From positions 1 through 42,073 of the forward strand of contig JAGNZC010000022.1 in the NCBI GenBank assembly GCA_017984635.1: 42,073 nucleotides of DNA, given 5' to 3'. This DNA is from Crocinitomicaceae bacterium (GTDB lineage: Bacteria > Bacteroidota > Bacteroidia > Flavobacteriales_D > Crocinitomicaceae). This document shows positions 33,728-42,073 of the stretch, one piece after another (position 1 is the first letter of the stretch; every line of letters starts with the position of its first letter). A program made the translations under genes and the position numbers. The notes under the pieces were generated by a model. That model was not told where the DNA came from. It was given only the letters and a program-made list of their open reading frames with translations, and ran no database searches.

Positions 33728-34681
33728 ATGGAGTTTGAAATTTTAGGAAACAAAGACACACGAAGTGGATTTGGAGAAGGTTTAGCAGAATTAGGTAGAA
33801 CGAATGAAAATGTAGTTGCTTTGTGCGCTGATTTAATTGGTTCTTTGAAAATGGATGCGTTTAAAAATGAAAATCCAGATCGTTTCTTTCAAACAGGAAT
33901 TGCTGAAGCAAATATGATTGGAATGGCAGCAGGTATGACGATTGGCGGTAAAATTCCTTTTACTGGAACATTTGCCAATTTTTCTACGGGTCGTGTGTAT
34001 GATCAAATCCGTCAGTCGGTAGCGTATTCTCAAAAAAATGTCAAAATCTGTGCTTCTCACGCTGGTTTAACATTGGGTGAAGATGGTGCAACGCATCAAA
34101 TTTTGGAAGATATCGGGATGATGAAAATGTTGCCAAACATGACAGTGATTGTTCCTGCTGATTTCAATCAAACAAAACAAGCAACGATTGCAATTGCAGA
34201 TCATAATGGTCCTGTTTATTTGCGTTTTGGTCGTCCAGTGATGCCAATTTTCGTAAAACCAGATGCTGATTTTGTAATCGGAAAAGGTGACGTATTGCAA
34301 GAAGGTACGGATGTAACGATCATTGCTTGTGGTCATTTAGTTTGGAAATCTATTGAAGCAATCCAAGTATTGGAAGCGCAAGGAATTTCTGTTGAATTGA
34401 TTAATATGCACACGATTAAACCGTTGGATGTTCAAGCAATTTTGAAATCAGTTGGAAAAACAGGTTGTGTTGTCACGGCAGAAGAACATATGGCAAATGG
34501 TGGATTGGGTGATTCTGTTGCTCAGGTATTAGCGCAACACATGCCATGTCCACAAGAGTATGTTGCAGTAAATGATTCTTTTGGAGAAAGTGGAACACCA
34601 ATGGAATTGATGACAAAATATGGAATTGATGCACAAAATGTTGTGGATGCAGCATTGAAAGCAATCAGTCGTAAAAAATAA
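33728..34681 (+). CDS. Transketolase, C-terminal subunit
   Basis: A 317-residue C-terminal half of transketolase with the pyrimidine-binding and C-terminal domains. The catalytic glutamate lies in FFQTGIAEANMIGMAAGMTIGG, and SHAGLTLGEDGATHQ..EDIGMM is the classical transketolase/DXS motif. EHMANGGLGDSVAQVL marks the C-terminal domain. It complements the 31527-32366 subunit. The start lies 1 bp after the VWA stop. A class III aminotransferase gene follows after 9 bp in the same direction. Confidence 0.93.
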   Translation: MEFEILGNKDTRSGFGEGLAELGRTNENVVALCADLIGSLKMDAFKNENPDRFFQTGIAEANMIGMAAGMTIGGKIPFTGTFANFSTGRVYDQIRQSVAYSQKNVKICASHAGLTLGEDGATHQILEDIGMMKMLPNMTVIVPADFNQTKQATIAIADHNGPVYLRFGRPVMPIFVKPDADFVIGKGDVLQEGTDVTIIACGHLVWKSIEAIQVLEAQGISVELINMHTIKPLDVQAILKSVGKTGCVVTAEEHMANGGLGDSVAQVLAQHMPCPQEYVAVNDSFGESGTPMELMTKYGIDAQNVVDAALKAISRKK

Positions 34682-34690
34682 ATAGAGATA

Positions 34691-35875
34691 ATGAGGAAAG
34701 AAGATTTTATCCAAAAGTTGGGTCAAACGAATCAATTTCCTTATTTGATTGATGTTGATCGAGCGGAAGGGATTTATATTTACGATAAATCTGGAAAAGC
34801 GTATATGGATATGATTTCAGGTGTGGCAGTGAACAATTTAGGACACGGCCACCCAAAAATCATTTCTGCAATTAAAGATCAAGCTGAAAAGCATTTGCAT
34901 GTCATGGTGTATGGTGAGTTTATTCAAGATGCACCTTTGGCATTCGCTCGAAAATTAACTTCATTATTACCTAAACAACTCAATTGTGTGTATGCAGTAA
35001 ATTCTGGTACAGAAGCAATTGAAGCTTCGTTGAAGCTTGTCAAACGAGTTACAGGACGAACAGAATTAGTTTCATTCAGAGGTTCGTACCACGGAAGTAC
35101 ACATGGATCCATGAGTGTTTCTGGAAATGAAGTGAAGAAACAAGCGTTTCGACCTTTGTTGCCCGATGTTCGTTTTCTCCAACATAATTCAATAGAAGAT
35201 TTAACACAAATAACTACCAAAACAGCTGGTGTCTTGATCGAAACGGTTCAAGGAGATGCAGGCGTTCGCGTTCCTTCCAAAGAATTTTTAGTTGCTTTGC
35301 GCCAACGTTGCGATGAGGTGGGTGCTTTGTTGATTTTCGATGAAATTCAATGTGGAATGGGAAGAACAGGTACTGTTTTTGCCTTTGAAAAATTTAATGT
35401 CGTACCTGATGTGTTAGCTTTGGGAAAAGCATTAGGAGGTGGTTTGCCAATTGGAGCAGTTGTTTCTTCGCATGAAAATTTGTGGGAATTTACCTACAAT
35501 CCAATGTTGGGGCACATCACTACATTTGGAGGTCACCCATTGGTTTGTGCAAGCGCCAATGCTTTTTTGGAAGTATTGACAACTGAAATAGATTTCAATG
35601 AAGTGGAACGATTGGGTGAATTATTAGCTTCAATTATAGGTCAAAGCGAAGAGATAAAAGAAATTCGTCGTTCAGGAATGTTGTTTGCATTTGATATGGA
35701 ATCTTTTGAACGTGTTGAAAAAGTTGTGAATGCTTGTTTGGAAAAAGGATTGATAAGTTTTTGGTTTTTATCACATCCATACAGTTTCCGTCTTTCACCG
35801 CCTTTAACTATTTCGGAAGAAGAAATAGTCAAAGCTGGTACAATTATCCTGGAAGCAATTAAGGAAACAGCTTAA
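34691..35875 (+). CDS. Class III PLP aminotransferase
   Basis: A 394-residue fold type I, class III aminotransferase of the acetylornithine/ornithine type. NSGTEAIEASLKLVK (~104-118), FRGSYHGSTHGSMS (~129), IFDEIQCGMGRTG with PLP aspartate D217, and the Schiff-base lysine K246 in LALGKALGGG are all present. The family has several substrates (acetylornithine, ornithine, succinyldiaminopimelate, 4-aminobutyrate), and neither motifs nor neighbours decide it; the absence of arg genes nearby makes argD uncertain. Convergent with msrB: the two stops are 1 bp apart. Confidence 0.88.
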   Translation: MRKEDFIQKLGQTNQFPYLIDVDRAEGIYIYDKSGKAYMDMISGVAVNNLGHGHPKIISAIKDQAEKHLHVMVYGEFIQDAPLAFARKLTSLLPKQLNCVYAVNSGTEAIEASLKLVKRVTGRTELVSFRGSYHGSTHGSMSVSGNEVKKQAFRPLLPDVRFLQHNSIEDLTQITTKTAGVLIETVQGDAGVRVPSKEFLVALRQRCDEVGALLIFDEIQCGMGRTGTVFAFEKFNVVPDVLALGKALGGGLPIGAVVSSHENLWEFTYNPMLGHITTFGGHPLVCASANAFLEVLTTEIDFNEVERLGELLASIIGQSEEIKEIRRSGMLFAFDMESFERVEKVVNACLEKGLISFWFLSHPYSFRLSPPLTISEEEIVKAGTIILEAIKETA

Positions 35876-35876
35876 C

Positions 35877-36341
35877 TTATTTTTTAGGCACAAATAAAAG
35901 TGAACTGGTATTTACACAGTGTCTTGTTTCTTTTTTCGTAAAACCTTCGCCTAAAAAAATATGTCCTAAATGCCCTTGGCAATTTGCACAAATAATTTCT
36001 GTGCGCATTCCATCTTTGTCTGGAACACGAATAACTGCTCCTTCAATTTCGTCGTCAAAACTTGGCCAACCACAATGCGAATCAAATTTATCAGAAGAAT
36101 GGTATAATGGAGTATTGCATCTTCTGCAGGTATACGTTCCTTCATCTTTTTTATCGTAGTAATCACCTGTAAATGGGCGATCTGTTCCTTTGTGAACGAT
36201 TACGTATTCTTCTTGAGGTGTTAATTGATTAAAGTTGCTTGTGTCCATTTTTGCTTGAATTAAACTATTTTTCTGTTCCACTTGTGCGTGACAAGCGGTC
36301 AAGAAAATTAAAACAACTAAACTGAATAAAAGTTTCATCAT
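35877..36341 (-). CDS. msrB: Peptide-methionine (R)-S-oxide reductase, lipoprotein
   Basis: A 154-residue MsrB anchored as a lipoprotein: signal and lipobox LTAC with the modified cysteine at residue 17. The domain has the structural zinc pairs CRRC (72, 75) and CANC (118, 121), GWPSF (91-95), and the catalytic RHCVN with Cys142. It would repair methionine-R-sulfoxide in envelope proteins. The first ATG overlaps the pheT stop as ATGA; ATG at 36338 is an alternative. Being downstream of pheT in the same message looks incidental. Confidence 0.92.
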   Translation of the reverse strand: MMKLLFSLVVLIFLTACHAQVEQKNSLIQAKMDTSNFNQLTPQEEYVIVHKGTDRPFTGDYYDKKDEGTYTCRRCNTPLYHSSDKFDSHCGWPSFDDEIEGAVIRVPDKDGMRTEIICANCQGHLGHIFLGEGFTKKETRHCVNTSSLLFVPKK

Positions 36342-38773
36342 TCGCGTAATTGTGCATTTAATTTATCCGCTAATTCCATTCTTATTTTCCCCATAATGGC
36401 ATCAATCTGATTGTCTTTCAAGGTGTTTTCAGCATCTTGAAATTGAAAAGAAACCGCGTATGATTTTTTCCCTTCTTCTAGATTCTTTCCTTCGTACACA
36501 TCAAACAAACCGATTTCTTTGAGTATTTTCTTATCACAATTACGCGCTATTGCTTCGATTTCAGAAAATTGTACAGCATTATCCAGTAGTAAAGAGAAAT
36601 CTCTTCTTGCCATAAATGTTTTAGGTAATTCGCTGTAGTTGATTTTGACAAACTTCAAGCAATCAATGATTGCATCCCAATCTAAATCAGCTACAAACAC
36701 CTCATTTTTTATACCAAAGTGTTTTTTGCTTGCTGCAGTTACCCATCCAATTTCTCCAACTTTTTGTTTCAAAATGGAAAGTTGAACGCCATCTTGTAAA
36801 ATGCTGTTTTTTAATGCATTTTCTGTGACAAGTTGTTGTAAGCCAAGGCGACTAAATATGGCATTTACCAATCCTTTTAATGAATAAAAAGAAACAGTTT
36901 CTTTAGAAACATTCCACGATTCAGCTTCTTTTTTTCCTGTCAATACTAAAATCAAGCGTTTATTCTCTGAATAACCACTTGCATATTTATGGTAAACTTT
37001 TCCAAATTCAAATAATTTTAAATCGGGATGTTGTCTGTTTTGATTGTGGGCAACAACTTCTAATGTATTGAAAATCAATGATTGTCGCATCACGTTTAAT
37101 TCCAAACTGAGTGGATTCAATAATTCCACATTTTGTTCAGATTTGAATCGTTCTCCACCTAATTTTTCAACGTAGTCAGATGATGTCAGCGAATTATTCA
37201 ATAATTCATACATTCCTTTTCCAACCAACATTTCAGCAATCGCATGTTGTACTTTTTCAACATCCGGCTTTTGAGAGGTAGGAACAGAAGTATTTAACTT
37301 TTCTGGAAGTGGCACATTGTTGAAGCCAAAAATGCGCAACACTTCTTCGATAACATCGGCTTCACGGGTTACATCTACACGGTAAGCAGGAATTTCTAGT
37401 GTTAATTGCGCGTCTTTTTCTGCACAAATTTTAATGTCTAAATTTGTAAGAATTGTTTTGATATCGCTGCTAGAAATTTCTGTTCCAATTAATTGATTAC
37501 AACGGTTTATGTTAAACTCAATTGTTTTATTCTCCATTTTTTCTGGATAGTGTTCTGCAACGTTCATTGCAATTTCACCACCAGCTACTTCTTGAATTAA
37601 CAAGGCTGTTCTTTTCAATGCATATTCAGTCAAATGAGGATCTACCCCTCGTTCAAAACGAAAACTTGCATCCGTATTTAAATTATGTTGTTTTGCCGTT
37701 TTTCTAACAGAAACAGGATTAAAATAAGCTGATTCTATAAATACGGCTGTTGATTGATCATTAATTCCAGAAGTTAAACCACCAAGAACACCTGCAATGC
37801 ACAAATCTTCTTGGCCATTTGTTATCATTAAATTGGTTGCAGATAACGTTCGTTCGACACCATCTAAGGTTGTAAATTTAGTTCCTTCTGTTGCTGTTTT
37901 AACAACAATTTTACCGTTTAATTTGGCTGCATCGAATGCGTGTAAAGGCGTTCCTAATTCGCGCATCACAAAGTTGGTACAATCTACTACATTGTTAATC
38001 GGTGAAATACCAACAGCACGCAAACTATTTTGCAACCATGCTGGAGACGGTTGAATCGAACAATTTTTTATACTTACGCCTAAATAGCGAGGACATAAAG
38101 AGCTGTCTTCTACTTCGATTGAAATAGGAAGTTCATTCGTTGCCACTTTAAATGCATCAACACTTGGAAGTAGTAATGATAAATTGGCTTTTTGATGGAA
38201 ATTTAAATAAGCGATAACATCACGCGCAACGCCAATGTGTCCCATTGCATCTGCACGATTCGGTGTTAATCCTATTTCCAATTGGTAATCATCTTCTAAT
38301 TCAAACAATTGGGCTGCTTTTGTACCAACGACTGTTGTTGGGTCCAACACAAGAATTCCAGCGTGAGATTTCCCCAATCCTAATTCATCTTCTGCGCACA
38401 ACATTCCAAATGATTCAACACCTCGAATCTTTGAAACTTTAATTTTTAAAGGTTCTTCAGGAGAAGGATAAAGTGTGCAACCAACTGTTGCAACGATTAC
38501 TTTTTGTCCGGCAGCAACATTGGGCGCGCCACATACAATTTGAACGATTTCTGAACCTAAAGAAACGGTTGTCACTTTTAATTTATCTGCATCAGGGTGT
38601 TTTTCGCATGTCAAAACTTCTCCAACAACAACGCCTTCTAAACCTCCTTTGATTGCTTCTATTTTTTCAACACTTTCTACTTCAAGTCCTGTTTCAGTTA
38701 GAATTACTCCAATCTCTTCTGCTGAAAGTGTTGTGTCAACGTATTTTTTTAACCAATTGTATGAAATCTTCAT
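36338..38773 (-). CDS. pheT: Phenylalanine-tRNA ligase beta subunit
   Basis: An 811-residue PheT. The N-terminus [13 protein letters not shown] is typical, a tRNA-binding (EMAP-like) domain lies at ~40-155 ([32 protein letters not shown]), B3/B4 follows with [10 protein letters not shown] and [23 protein letters not shown], then B5 and the catalytic-like core, and the anticodon-binding FDX-ACB domain closes it ([22 protein letters not shown]). Length is normal for bacteria. pheS is not in the window, so the subunits are encoded apart, as is common in Bacteroidota. Confidence 0.96.
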   Translation of the reverse strand: MKISYNWLKKYVDTTLSAEEIGVILTETGLEVESVEKIEAIKGGLEGVVVGEVLTCEKHPDADKLKVTTVSLGSEIVQIVCGAPNVAAGQKVIVATVGCTLYPSPEEPLKIKVSKIRGVESFGMLCAEDELGLGKSHAGILVLDPTTVVGTKAAQLFELEDDYQLEIGLTPNRADAMGHIGVARDVIAYLNFHQKANLSLLLPSVDAFKVATNELPISIEVEDSSLCPRYLGVSIKNCSIQPSPAWLQNSLRAVGISPINNVVDCTNFVMRELGTPLHAFDAAKLNGKIVVKTATEGTKFTTLDGVERTLSATNLMITNGQEDLCIAGVLGGLTSGINDQSTAVFIESAYFNPVSVRKTAKQHNLNTDASFRFERGVDPHLTEYALKRTALLIQEVAGGEIAMNVAEHYPEKMENKTIEFNINRCNQLIGTEISSSDIKTILTNLDIKICAEKDAQLTLEIPAYRVDVTREADVIEEVLRIFGFNNVPLPEKLNTSVPTSQKPDVEKVQHAIAEMLVGKGMYELLNNSLTSSDYVEKLGGERFKSEQNVELLNPLSLELNVMRQSLIFNTLEVVAHNQNRQHPDLKLFEFGKVYHKYASGYSENKRLILVLTGKKEAESWNVSKETVSFYSLKGLVNAIFSRLGLQQLVTENALKNSILQDGVQLSILKQKVGEIGWVTAASKKHFGIKNEVFVADLDWDAIIDCLKFVKINYSELPKTFMARRDFSLLLDNAVQFSEIEAIARNCDKKILKEIGLFDVYEGKNLEEGKKSYAVSFQFQDAENTLKDNQIDAIMGKIRMELADKLNAQLRE

Positions 38774-38807
38774 AGTGTATGCCCTTTAGAAACGCTGTTT
38801 CTATCTT

Positions 38808-39773
38808 TTAATAATATTTTTTGTCCATTAAATAATTTTGGACGTAATCTTTAACTCCTTCTTCCAATGTGTGAAAACCGCCAGTATATCCAGCATCTAG
38901 CATTTTTTGCATGTTCGCTTCTGTAAAATATTGGTATTTATCGCGAATATCAATGGGTGTATCGATGAAAGAAATATCAGCCTCTTTCCCAAGACTTTTA
39001 AACGTATTGGTTGCTAAATCTAAGAAGGTCCGAGCTTTCCCTGAACCTAAATTATAAATACCAGAGTGCGGTTTTTTCTCCATCAAAAACAAACAAACTT
39101 CTACCACATCTTTTACATAAACGAAATCGCGTAATTGACCACCATCCGTATAATCTGGATTGTGTGAACGGAATAATTTCATGCTGTTGTTGGCTTGTAT
39201 TTGGTAAAATGCATGAAAAATTACACTTGCCATTCTGCTTTTGTGGTATTCATTAGGGCCATAAACATTGAAAAACTTCAAACCTGCCCAAAATGGCGGG
39301 AATATAGATTGTTGCAAGACCCACTTGTCGAAATCATTTTTTGAATCGCCGTAAGGATTTAACGGTTTTAATTGAGGAATCGTTGCATGATTGTCATCGT
39401 ATCCAAATTCACCCAAACCATACGTCGCGGCAGATGAAGCATAAACCATCGGAATGTTGAATTTTACACATGCATTCCAAACAGCTATTGAATAATTGAC
39501 GTTTAATTCATCAAAAATTGTTTTGTCAAATTCCGTTGTATCGGTTCTAGCTCCAATGTGATAAATCATGGACACTTCTTTCCCGAAATCTTCCAACCAA
39601 GCAATAAAATCTTTACGACCAACTTTTGCAGTAATCGTTTTACCTACTAAATTTTCCGCTTTTTCAGTTTTTGAAAAATCATCGACAACAATAATATCTT
39701 CGTAACCAGCTTTATTTAAGCGACTCACTAAACAGCTTCCGATGAAACCTGCTGCGCCAGTAACAACAATCAT
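38808..39773 (-). CDS. hldD: ADP-L-glycero-D-manno-heptose 6-epimerase-like protein
   Basis: A 321-residue SDR (NAD-dependent epimerase) protein. It starts with the Rossmann motif VTGAAGFIGS, has GARTDTTE (~95-102), a position characteristic of HldD, the catalytic serine/tyrosine/lysine pattern ASSAATYG ... PYGDSK, and FFNVYGPNEYHK. HldD makes the heptose used in lipopolysaccharide core. No other heptose genes are here, so the assignment rests on family likeness. It follows the deoxynucleoside kinase gene by 10 bp in the same direction. Confidence 0.85.
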   Translation of the reverse strand: MIVVTGAAGFIGSCLVSRLNKAGYEDIIVVDDFSKTEKAENLVGKTITAKVGRKDFIAWLEDFGKEVSMIYHIGARTDTTEFDKTIFDELNVNYSIAVWNACVKFNIPMVYASSAATYGLGEFGYDDNHATIPQLKPLNPYGDSKNDFDKWVLQQSIFPPFWAGLKFFNVYGPNEYHKSRMASVIFHAFYQIQANNSMKLFRSHNPDYTDGGQLRDFVYVKDVVEVCLFLMEKKPHSGIYNLGSGKARTFLDLATNTFKSLGKEADISFIDTPIDIRDKYQYFTEANMQKMLDAGYTGGFHTLEEGVKDYVQNYLMDKKYY

Positions 39774-39783
39774 ATGTTATTTT

Positions 39784-40398
39784 TTAAAATAATCCGTTAA
39801 TTTCACCATCAATCGCATTGATGATTTTCCCTAAATCTTCTTGATTTTCAGGAAAACGATTGTTATCCACATCAATGATCAATAATTTACCTTTATCGTA
39901 GGTAGAAATCCATGCTTCATAACGTTCGTTCAAGCGTTTTAAATAATCCAACCGGATACTTTCTTCGTAATCACGGCCACGTTGTTGAATTTGATTCACC
40001 AATGTTGGAACAGAGGCACGAAGGTAAATCAACAAGTCAGGAGATGAAACAAATGAATCCATTAAGTTGAACAATGAAAAATAATTTTCAAAATCGCGTG
40101 TAGTCATCAAGCCCATTGAATGTAAATTAGGAGCGAATATGAAAGCATCTTCATAGATTGTACGATCCTGAATAACATTTTTTTCAGTAACTTGAATTTC
40201 TTGTATCTGAGTAAAACGACTGTTCAAATAATAAATTTGAAGGTTAAATGACCAACGTTGCATGTCTTCGTAAAAGTCATTTAAATATGGATTTTGTTCA
40301 ACATCTTCGAAATGAGTTTCCCACCCGTAATGTTTAGCCAACAACTTTGTTAAAGTTGTTTTTCCCGAACCGATATTTCCTGCGATTGCAATGTGCAT
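39784..40398 (-). CDS. Deoxynucleoside kinase
   Basis: A 204-residue P-loop kinase: GNIGSGKTTL at residues 7-16, FEDVEQNPYL (the dNK substrate-binding E..), QDRTIYEDAFIF (the DRS-like motif with DR) and the lid RGRDYE near 140. This is the dGK/dAK family that phosphorylates deoxyadenosine or deoxyguanosine for nucleotide salvage. A -7-like TAAATTTA lies close to the start codon. First gene of the pair with the hldD-like gene. Confidence 0.9.
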   Translation of the reverse strand: MHIAIAGNIGSGKTTLTKLLAKHYGWETHFEDVEQNPYLNDFYEDMQRWSFNLQIYYLNSRFTQIQEIQVTEKNVIQDRTIYEDAFIFAPNLHSMGLMTTRDFENYFSLFNLMDSFVSSPDLLIYLRASVPTLVNQIQQRGRDYEESIRLDYLKRLNERYEAWISTYDKGKLLIIDVDNNRFPENQEDLGKIINAIDGEINGLF

Positions 40399-40442
40399 AG
40401 TATTCTAAATTTAGACCTGCTAAATTACAACATTTGCTAGAA

Positions 40443-41258
40443 TTAGTTGTGTAAATTAAGCGTGTATTTATAAATTTTATTCTCTGTTCGAAAATAGAAA
40501 TAATTACCGGATAATTTGCACTCTTTTACTCCTTTTATTGGAAAAAATAGCTTTTTAAGCTCTAGATTTTTTGTGTTAAAAAATTCAATTTGATCATTTT
40601 CACAACCAATTACAAAATCACCTTTGATTGTTAAGGCATTAAAAACAGGAAATTCAAAACAATTTTTCAAGCTTCCATACATATCAAACATGCATATTTT
40701 ACCAGATTTATCAGCGACAAACAGTTGATTTTTTTCTTCTTTCATAAATAGTATCTCTTTTAGGTTTAGCATACTTAAAAAGATTCTAATTTCTTGAAAT
40801 TGGCTATTGGTTCGACTTAAGTTTAATAATATAGCAGTAGAATTTTGTTGGTCAAGCACCCACAATTTTTCTTGTTGGGAAGATCTTGAAATCAACCGAG
40901 CATAACTTATTTGAAAATCGCTTAATTCTATGCAATTATCACTTTGCGTTAAGGTATTGTCTAAAAAGCAAACCGTTTGTTGTTCTTCCGAAAAAGCGAC
41001 AATTTTCATACTGTTGATAATTTCAATTGCACTTAAATTCCCAAATGATTTGATGCTTTGTTTGAATTTTAAATTTCCTAATGAATCCGATTTGGAAAGT
41101 ATATTATTAGAAGAAATATATAAATTGTTTAATTCATCAACGGACCAAGCTACATTGTTCTCAGCTTCAAATTCTTTTTCCAATTTCCAATTGTTTTCTT
41201 GTGCTTTAACAACTGAAACAACCGTAAGTAACAAAAAAAGGATGGATTTTTTTAGCAT
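40443..41258 (-). CDS. Uncharacterised secreted protein, probable beta-propeller
   Basis: A 271-residue protein with a signal peptide (MLKKSILFLLLTVVSVVKAQ). The mature part is built from ~40-residue beta-rich segments with recurring turns (LNNLYISSNNILSKSDSLGNLKF, VAFSEEQQTVCFLDNT, LWVLDQQNSTAILLNL, LFVADKSGKICMFDMYGSLK, KIYKYTLNL), consistent with a small beta-propeller. No enzyme motif is visible. It follows the GH3-family gene by ~15 bp and may be its cotranscribed neighbour. Confidence 0.75.
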   Translation of the reverse strand: MLKKSILFLLLTVVSVVKAQENNWKLEKEFEAENNVAWSVDELNNLYISSNNILSKSDSLGNLKFKQSIKSFGNLSAIEIINSMKIVAFSEEQQTVCFLDNTLTQSDNCIELSDFQISYARLISRSSQQEKLWVLDQQNSTAILLNLSRTNSQFQEIRIFLSMLNLKEILFMKEEKNQLFVADKSGKICMFDMYGSLKNCFEFPVFNALTIKGDFVIGCENDQIEFFNTKNLELKKLFFPIKGVKECKLSGNYFYFRTENKIYKYTLNLHN

Positions 41259-41273
41259 GGTTGATGTATTAAT

Positions 41274-42073
41274 TTAGGCTAAGATAGCCAATATTTCTTC
41301 AACTATTTTTCGGTTATTTGATAATCTTGGAACTTTATTTTGCCCTCCTAATTTTTCAATTGATTTTAACCATTTGTTGAAAGTGCCTTCAGGAAGAATA
41401 CGCACAACTGGCTTTTGCAATACTAAATCAGATGCTCTTTTTGCAGCATAATCTGAGTTGATTTCACCTAATTTATTGTCTAAAAAAGTTGTAAATTCAT
41501 GAGTGTTTTCAGGTTCTTTTGTAAATTCAATGAACCATTCATGTCCGCCTTTTTGATCTACTTCCATATAAATTGGACAAGCTGTAAATTCTTTTAACTG
41601 ACTCTTGGTTTGTTCACATGCATAAGCAATTGCCTTTTCCGCATTGTCAACAATGATTTCTTCGCCAAAAGTGTTGATGAATTGTTTGGTTCTACCTGTT
41701 ATTTTGAATCGAAAGGGTTTTAAGTTCGTGAATTGTATTGTATCACCGATGATATAACGCCACAATCCGCCATTGCTTGAAATAACGAGCGCATAATTTT
41801 TATATAGTTCAACTTCCTCTAAATTACATACTTCTTTGGAATGGATTCCATCGAATGAACTCATTGGAATAAACTCATAATAGATACCATAATCTAGCAT
41901 CAACAATAATTCATCAGAATGCAGTTGGTCTTGAATACCAAAAAATCCTTCAGAAGCATTGTATGTTTCAACATAATTCATTGTTTTATCTGGAATCAAT
42001 CGTTGAAACTCCTGTTTATAGGGTTCAAAACTTACGCCGCCGTGCATGAATAATTCTAGGTTTGGCCACACTT
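41274..42073 (-). CDS. GH3-family protein, C-terminal part (truncated by window)
   Basis: The C-terminal ~265 residues of a protein of the GH3 (auxin-responsive promoter / acyl-adenylate ligase-like) family, which is usually ~500 residues long. Visible parts are the GGVSFEPYK region, the adenylate-binding YNASEGFFGIQ, LMLDYGIYYEFIP, LVISSNGGLWRYIIGDTIQF, FRFKITGRTKQFINTFGEEI and the C-terminal ferredoxin-like part. Bacterial members are thought to activate acids for conjugation; no substrate can be named. The gene starts beyond base 42073, so the first methionine at 42071 is not a true start. Confidence 0.85.
   Translation of the reverse strand, partial: VWPNLELFMHGGVSFEPYKQEFQRLIPDKTMNYVETYNASEGFFGIQDQLHSDELLLMLDYGIYYEFIPMSSFDGIHSKEVCNLEEVELYKNYALVISSNGGLWRYIIGDTIQFTNLKPFRFKITGRTKQFINTFGEEIIVDNAEKAIAYACEQTKSQLKEFTACPIYMEVDQKGGHEWFIEFTKEPENTHEFTTFLDNKLGEINSDYAAKRASDLVLQKPVVRILPEGTFNKWLKSIEKLGGQNKVPRLSNNRKIVEEILAILA

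Overview
The window looks like a chromosomal segment from a low-GC member of the Bacteroidota, most likely Flavobacteriales (a Fluviicola/Crocinitomicaceae-like organism is my guess; I cannot search databases). The signs are the Bacteroidota -7 promoter element TAnnTTTG ahead of many genes, a type IX secretion (type B) C-terminal domain, a complete MoxR-DUF58-BatA-BatB-BatC-BatD operon, a DUF6089-like outer-membrane barrel, a transketolase split into two genes, the flavobacterial type of arginine decarboxylase, and a DnaG whose zinc ligands are mostly missing. Apart from one island and the left edge, the gene content is ordinary and tightly packed.

Layout. 1-497 is a gene-free edge that holds a degraded tyrosine-recombinase C-terminus and two leftward promoters. 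0.5-4.2 kb (+): ArsC-like reductase, arginine decarboxylase, SRPBCC protein, an unknown small protein and an outer-membrane barrel. 4.3-7.5 kb (-): a secreted cyclophilin-FKBP fusion, a non-coding 102-bp tandem array plus an 8-bp microsatellite, NAD kinase and a CBS protein, divergent from pdxJ. 8.2-12.7 kb (-): polyprenyl synthase, MORN-type lipoprotein, DnaG and MscS channel as one operon; then rlmN. 13.9-16.4 kb: accessory island. 16.4-23.8 kb (-): the Bat operon, with stop/start overlaps at nearly every junction. 23.8-27.1 kb (+): Zn-ribbon protein, ribD, DMT transporter, metallo-beta-lactamase-fold hydrolase. 27.1-31.4 kb (-): GAPDH, a large CUB/P-domain type IX cargo and its small secreted partner. 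31.5-35.9 kb (+): transketolase N-half, secreted VWA protein, transketolase C-half, class III aminotransferase. 35.9-42.1 kb (-): MsrB lipoprotein, pheT, HldD-like epimerase, deoxynucleoside kinase, an unknown secreted protein and the C-terminal part of a GH3-family protein that runs off the window.

The most interesting part is the island between rlmN and batD. The last ~200 bp of batD is present twice: intact in batD and as a degraded copy with an in-frame stop next to rlmN. The core of this direct repeat is 157 bp with 8 mismatches and no gaps. Between the copies lie three same-strand accessory genes: a lipoprotein, a Lit/U49-like HEXXH peptidase and a small secreted protein. Directly 3' of the peptidase is a ~140-bp imperfect inverted repeat built like an integron attC site, with GCTAAC/GTTAGC outer arms, symmetric 6-nt spacers and CAGCT/AGCTG inner arms. 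The promoter heading the island shares a 14-mer with a promoter just downstream of the recombinase remnant at the left edge. I read this as an integron-like or cassette-like insertion that rebuilt the 3' end of batD. The repeats and motifs are visible in the sequence; the mechanism is inference.
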